Under the pieces are notes generated by a model. It had not been told where the DNA came from and made no database searches. It saw only the letters and a list, made by a program, of their open reading frames with translations. Positions 60,086 to 64,000 of a stretch of 64,000 nt of DNA are shown in pieces. A program made the position numbers and the translations under genes. The stretch lies in contig NZ_JAFCJS010000002.1 of NCBI RefSeq assembly GCF_018130825.1, forward strand, positions 248,001 to 312,000. The letters are read 5' to 3'. Positions within the stretch are counted from its first letter, which is position 1. Every line of letters starts with the position of its first letter. The stretch comes from Bradyrhizobium liaoningense (GTDB taxonomy: Bacteria > Pseudomonadota > Alphaproteobacteria > Rhizobiales > Xanthobacteraceae).

Positions 60086-62044
60086 ATGGACCAACCCCAA
60101 TCGTTCGACGGCGCCGACGTTCCTGATCCTCCCGCCGGGGGACCACTGGAACGGGCCACGCTGATGGGCACGCTGGCGCATCTGTGGCCCTATATCTGGC
60201 CGGGTGACCGTTTCGACCTGAAGATGCGGGTGGTCTGGTCGCTGGTGCTGCTGCTCGCCGCCAAGCTGATCACGCTGGCCGTACCGTTCAGCTTCAAATG
60301 GGCCACCGATGCGCTGACCGGCGCCAACACCGCCCCTGTCGCGGCCGACAATTGGCACCTCTGGGTGATCGCTTCGCCACTGCTGCTGACCGCGAGCTAC
60401 GGCGCGATGCGCATCGTGATGGCAGTGCTGACGCAATGGCGCGACGGCATCTTCGCCCGCGTCGCCATGCACGCGGTGCGCAAGCTCGCCACCATCACCT
60501 TCGTTCACATGCACGAGCTGTCGCTGCGCTTCCACCTCGAGCGCAAGACCGGCGGCCTGACGCGCGTGCTCGAGCGCGGCCGCGAGGGCATCGAGGTCAT
60601 CGTGCGCATGGTGATCCTGCAACTGATCCCGACCATCGTCGAGGTCTCGCTCTTGATGGCGGTGCTGCTCTGGCAGTTCGACTGGCGCTACGTGGTCGCG
60701 ACGCTGATCACCGTCACGGTCTACATGTACTACACCTACATCGCGACCGAGTGGCGGATCGGCATCCGCCGCAAGATGAACGATTCCGACACCGAGGCGA
60801 ACACCAAGGCGATCGACTCGCTGCTCAATTACGAGACCGTCAAGTATTTCAGCGCCGAGGCGCGCGAGGCGCAGCGCTACGACAGGTCGGTGGAGCGTTA
60901 CGAGGAGGCGAGCATCCGCACCTATACCTCGCTCGCCGTGCTCAACACCGGCCAGGCCGTGATCTTCACGATGGGACTGACGGCGACCATGCTGATGTGC
61001 GCGATCGGCGTGCGCAACGGCACCAACACGGTCGGCGATTTCGTGCTGGTCAATGCCATGATGATCCAGCTCTACCAGCCGCTGAATTTCATGGGCATGG
61101 TCTATCGCGAGATCAAGCAGGCGATCATCGACATCGAGAAGATGTTCAACGTGATCGGCCGTGAGGCCGAGATCAAGGACGCGCCCGACGCGCAGCCGCT
61201 GGCCGTTTCCGCCGGCACGGTGCGGTTCGAGGACGTGCGCTTTGCCTATGAGCCGACGCGGCCGATCCTGAAAGGCATCAGCTTCGAGGTGCCAGCCGGC
61301 AAGACCGTCGCGATCGTCGGTCCCTCCGGTGCAGGCAAGTCGACGATCTCGCGCCTCCTGTTCCGCCTCTATGACGTTTCCGGTGGCAAGATCCTGATCG
61401 ACGGCCAGGACATCCGCGAGGTCACGCAGGCCAGCTTGCGCGCTTCCATCGGCATGGTCCCGCAGGATACCGTGCTGTTCAACGACACCATCCGCTACAA
61501 CATCCGCTATGGCCGTTGGGACGCCAGCGATGCCGAGGTCGAGGAGGCCGCGCGCCTCGCGCAGATCGACCATTTCATCCGCCTGGCGCCGAAGGGCTAC
61601 GAGACCCAGGTCGGCGAGCGCGGCCTGAAACTGTCGGGCGGCGAGAAGCAGCGCGTCGCGATCGCGCGTACGGTGCTGAAGGCGCCGCCGATCCTGGTGC
61701 TTGATGAAGCGACCTCGGCGCTCGACACCCACACCGAGCACGAGATCCAGGGCGCGCTCGACCGCGTCGCCAAGAACCGCACCTCGCTGGTGATCGCACA
61801 CCGGCTCTCGACCATCGTCGGTGCCGACGAGATCATCGTGCTGGACCAGGGCCGCATTGCCGAGCGCGGCACCCACGCCAGGCTGCTCGCGCTGGGGGGC
61901 CTTTACGCCAGCATGTGGAACAGGCAGCGCGAGGCCGAGGCAGCGCGCGAGAAGCTGGCCAAGATGGCCGATTCCAGCGAGGCCCCCAACCGGGAGCCGC
62001 CGCCGGTCGCCGACGTCCTGACGACGCCCGCGGCTGCGGAGTGA
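60086..62044 (+). CDS. Atm1-type ABC exporter (half-transporter)
   Basis: A 652-aa half-transporter with a six-TM domain (about 40-340) carrying HLERKTGGLTRVLERG and NSLLNYETVKYFSAE, the segment typical of Atm1/ABCB7 (glutathione/Fe-S-related export). The ATPase domain has Walker A GPSGAGKST (412 onward), signature LSGGEKQR, Walker B ILVLDEATSALD and H-loop VIAHRLST. ATG at 60086 (TTG codons just before it in frame). psd follows after 78 bp. Probably exports a glutathione-linked metal or persulfide species. Confidence 0.88.
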   Translation: MDQPQSFDGADVPDPPAGGPLERATLMGTLAHLWPYIWPGDRFDLKMRVVWSLVLLLAAKLITLAVPFSFKWATDALTGANTAPVAADNWHLWVIASPLLLTASYGAMRIVMAVLTQWRDGIFARVAMHAVRKLATITFVHMHELSLRFHLERKTGGLTRVLERGREGIEVIVRMVILQLIPTIVEVSLLMAVLLWQFDWRYVVATLITVTVYMYYTYIATEWRIGIRRKMNDSDTEANTKAIDSLLNYETVKYFSAEAREAQRYDRSVERYEEASIRTYTSLAVLNTGQAVIFTMGLTATMLMCAIGVRNGTNTVGDFVLVNAMMIQLYQPLNFMGMVYREIKQAIIDIEKMFNVIGREAEIKDAPDAQPLAVSAGTVRFEDVRFAYEPTRPILKGISFEVPAGKTVAIVGPSGAGKSTISRLLFRLYDVSGGKILIDGQDIREVTQASLRASIGMVPQDTVLFNDTIRYNIRYGRWDASDAEVEEAARLAQIDHFIRLAPKGYETQVGERGLKLSGGEKQRVAIARTVLKAPPILVLDEATSALDTHTEHEIQGALDRVAKNRTSLVIAHRLSTIVGADEIIVLDQGRIAERGTHARLLALGGLYASMWNRQREAEAAREKLAKMADSSEAPNREPPPVADVLTTPAAAE

Positions 62045-62122
62045 TCTTGTCTCCGATCCCAACTCTGGCCTAAACAAGCCCGCGCGACGACCCGCGCCAT
62101 CAACCCCAGGCGGCAGATAACG

Positions 62123-62821
62123 ATGTCCATTCTCGATTCGATCCAGCGTCAGATCCCGCCGATCCACAAGGAGGGCTATCCCTTCATCGGAGCCTTTGCG
62201 CTGGCGAGCCTGATCCTGTTCTGGCTGTGGTCGCCTTTGGGATGGATCGGCACGATCCTGACCGTCTGGTGCGCGCTGTTCTTCCGCGACCCCGTGCGGG
62301 TGACGCCGGTGCGCGAGGGTCTCGTGGTGTCGCCGGCCGACGGCCGCGTCTCGATGATCACCATGGCGCTGCCGCCGGCCGAACTCGGCCTCGGCGACCG
62401 GCCGTTGCCGCGCATCTCGGTGTTCATGAGCGTGTTCAACTGCCACGTGAACCGCAGCCCGATCGCGGGCAGGGTGGACCGCATCGCCTACCGGCCCGGC
62501 CTGTTCATCAATGCCGAGCTCGACAAGGCGAGCGAGGACAATGAGCGCAACTCGCTGGTGATCTCGACGCCGACGGCGCGAATCGGCGTGGTGCAGATCG
62601 CAGGCCTCGTCGCCAAGCGCATCGTCTGTTTCGTCAGGGAAGGGCAGGCAATCGGCGCCGGCGAGCGCTTCGGCCTGATCCGCTTCGGCTCGCGGCTCGA
62701 CGTCTACCTGCCTGTCGGCACCAAGGCGCTGGTCTCGGAAGGGCAGACCGCGATCGCCGGCGAGACCATTCTGGCCGACCTTGCCGGCGAGGACCCGAGC
62801 CGCGCCTTCCGCGCCAATTAA
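62123..62821 (+). CDS. psd: Phosphatidylserine decarboxylase
   Basis: A 232-aa membrane-associated proenzyme of the short (PSD type II) group. N-terminal hydrophobic segment [46 protein letters not shown] (conserved His), and the self-cleavage site [10 protein letters not shown], where the Ser of GSR becomes the pyruvoyl group. Makes phosphatidylethanolamine. Immediately upstream of pssA, so one phospholipid pathway pair. Confidence 0.92.
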   Translation: MSILDSIQRQIPPIHKEGYPFIGAFALASLILFWLWSPLGWIGTILTVWCALFFRDPVRVTPVREGLVVSPADGRVSMITMALPPAELGLGDRPLPRISVFMSVFNCHVNRSPIAGRVDRIAYRPGLFINAELDKASEDNERNSLVISTPTARIGVVQIAGLVAKRIVCFVREGQAIGAGERFGLIRFGSRLDVYLPVGTKALVSEGQTAIAGETILADLAGEDPSRAFRAN

Positions 62822-62906
62822 CCAAAGTCGGTCCTTGCGGGCCTTCCGCCGCAATGGCGGAGGGGGACGGGGCTTGCTATATCTCGCCTCAGGATAAGGA
62901 CGAGCC

Positions 62907-63788
62907 ATGACGCCCTATGACGTGAGAGATCCCGATGTCCGCCGCCGGCGGTTCCGCCCCATTCCGGTGCGGATGCTGGTGCCCAACGTCATCACCCTGC
63001 TGGCGATCTGCGCCGGCCTGACCTCGATCCGCCTGTCGATCGAGGGGCGGATGTCGCTGGCCGTCTACGCCATCGTGTTCGCGGCCGCGCTGGACGGTAT
63101 CGACGGTCGCATCGCGCGCATGATCAAGGGCCAGTCCAAGTTCGGCGCCGAGCTCGACAGCCTCGCCGACTTCGTCAATTTCGGCGTGGCGCCCGGCCTG
63201 ATGCTGTATTTCTGGCAGCTGCACGAGCTCGGCAATGCCGGCTGGATCGCCGCCATGGTGTTCGCGATCTCCGGCGGCCTGCGTCTGGCGCGCTTCAACG
63301 CCACCATGGACGATCCGAACAAGCCGGCCTTCGCCGCCAATTTCTTCACCGGTGTGCCGGCACCCGCCGGCGCGATCACGGTGCTGCTGCCGATCTATGT
63401 CGCCTTCCTCGATCTCGGCCGGCTGCCCGCGGCGGTGACGGCGGCCTATACGCTGCTGATCGCCTTCCTGATGGTGTCGCGCCTGCCGGTGTTCTCCGGC
63501 AAGACCAAGCGCATGCGCGTGCCGCCCGAGCTGGTGCTGCCGGCCTTCGTCGCGGTGATCGTCTTCATTGCACTGCTGATCGCCTATCCCTGGCACGTGC
63601 TGTCGATCGGCACGGTGCTGTATCTTCTCGCTCTGCCGCTCGGCTACAAATCCTATCGCGACCAGGCGCGCGCGATGGAAGCCACCACGCCGTCGGGAGG
63701 CGAGGTCCCGTCGCCGCCGTCGGCACCCACGCTGGCGAATTTGTCGGAGCCGCCGCACGACGAGGACCGACCCGGACGGCTGCACTGA
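62907..63788 (+). CDS. pssA: CDP-diacylglycerol-serine O-phosphatidyltransferase
   Basis: A 293-aa integral membrane enzyme with about eight TM segments. The CDP-alcohol phosphatidyltransferase motif is DGIDGRIARMIKGQSKFGAELDSLAD (about 61-86), with the catalytic Asp set. Produces phosphatidylserine, the substrate of Psd, 85 bp downstream of psd. Hydrophobic C-terminal half ends with a proline-rich tail. ATG at 62907 has an AAGGACG just upstream. Confidence 0.92.
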   Translation: MTPYDVRDPDVRRRRFRPIPVRMLVPNVITLLAICAGLTSIRLSIEGRMSLAVYAIVFAAALDGIDGRIARMIKGQSKFGAELDSLADFVNFGVAPGLMLYFWQLHELGNAGWIAAMVFAISGGLRLARFNATMDDPNKPAFAANFFTGVPAPAGAITVLLPIYVAFLDLGRLPAAVTAAYTLLIAFLMVSRLPVFSGKTKRMRVPPELVLPAFVAVIVFIALLIAYPWHVLSIGTVLYLLALPLGYKSYRDQARAMEATTPSGGEVPSPPSAPTLANLSEPPHDEDRPGRLH

Positions 63789-63908
63789 GCGGCCACACGC
63801 GGATATCTGCCATGAGGCCCCCTGAGTTGGGTTGAGGCCTGATCTCGGCTATATCGCCCTGTGCCGGCGGCATCGCGTCAATCAGCCGCCAATCTGGGAG
63901 AGAACGCC

Positions 63909-64000
63909 GTGACTGATAAAGCGACCGGGCCGCTGCCCGCTTCCGTCCTCGAAGCGCTGGGCCGCTACGACACGCCGACGATCTGCAACGCCATGGAGAT
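63909..64000 (+). CDS. RraA-family protein, 5' part only
   Basis: A gene starting with GTG at 63909, truncated by the window edge after about 30 codons. The visible protein (LEALGRYDTPTICNAME) matches the N-terminus of RraA-like proteins (RNase E inhibitor or HMG/CHA aldolase-type). GGGAGAG lies just upstream of the start. Rest not visible. Confidence 0.7.
   Translation, partial: MTDKATGPLPASVLEALGRYDTPTICNAME

Noticed and set aside
60074..62908. 944-aa antisense ORF over the ABC exporter and psd
   Set aside because: Shadow of GC3 bias: rich in Arg, His, Asp and Gln, no domain features, and opposite to two clear genes.
1..64000. tRNA, rRNA and phage or transposon genes
   Set aside because: None were recognised on either strand; absence is by eye, without a dedicated search.

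Overview
The window is 64 kb of GC-rich chromosome from an alphaproteobacterium, most likely Bradyrhizobium or a close relative. The basis is the strong GC3 bias (which gives long antisense ORFs over nearly every gene), a two-subunit-III cox operon laid out like coxMNOP of Bradyrhizobium japonicum, a DUF2865 protein, a class II DAHP synthase, an Atm1-type ABC exporter followed by psd-pssA, and several families of intergenic palindromic repeats. No rRNA, tRNA, CRISPR array, transposase or phage gene was found. The last gene (RraA-like) runs off the right edge.

Layout. 0.1-5.1 kb: a MarR-type regulator, then a LysR regulator divergent from an MFS / carboxymuconolactone-decarboxylase-like / cupin / SDR cassette. 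5.5-11.7 kb: a three-gene unit of CHAT protease-like protein, polytopic membrane protein, and alpha/beta-hydrolase-CHAT fusion; this is the best candidate for an undescribed system. 11.9-18 kb: a two-component pair, an M20 peptidase and TRAP permeases DctQM without DctP. 18.2-21.6 kb: LysR divergent from a 3-hydroxyisobutyrate-dehydrogenase-like enzyme and an aldehyde dehydrogenase. 21.8-24.0 kb: a type I periplasmic binding protein fused to a pentameric ligand-gated ion channel, the second striking gene.

24.1-29.4 kb is mostly housekeeping: moaA, a lipoprotein, gph, rpiA, a DUF2059 protein and gor. 29.4-35.5 kb is a looser region with a repeat, a decayed fragment of the nearby cupin gene, a small Arg-rich secreted protein, small ORFs and a TerB / membrane / TerC / UPF0114 stress-like cluster. 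35.5-41.5 kb holds regulators, including two ModE-type HTH proteins, a near-perfect Mo-box (37344-37367), and an aldehyde dehydrogenase with a GntR-like operator palindrome and a clear terminator. 41.6-47.1 kb: a hydrolase with an apparent 1-nt frameshift, aroH, dgkA, nadE and an orphan Imm5-like immunity protein. 47.2-51.7 kb: the cytochrome oxidase operon (coxMNOP plus subunit IV). 52.2-64.0 kb: DUF2189 and DUF2865 proteins, cysS, a 37-codon membrane ORF, a GNAT, citramalate synthase, VOC and LOG proteins, the Atm1-type exporter, psd, pssA and the partial RraA-like gene.

Tightly spaced or overlapping starts and stops (2954, 17368-17371, 34252, 49025-49028, 56494, 57101) mark translationally coupled operons. 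Functions come from reading motifs by eye. No database search, structure prediction or alignment was run.
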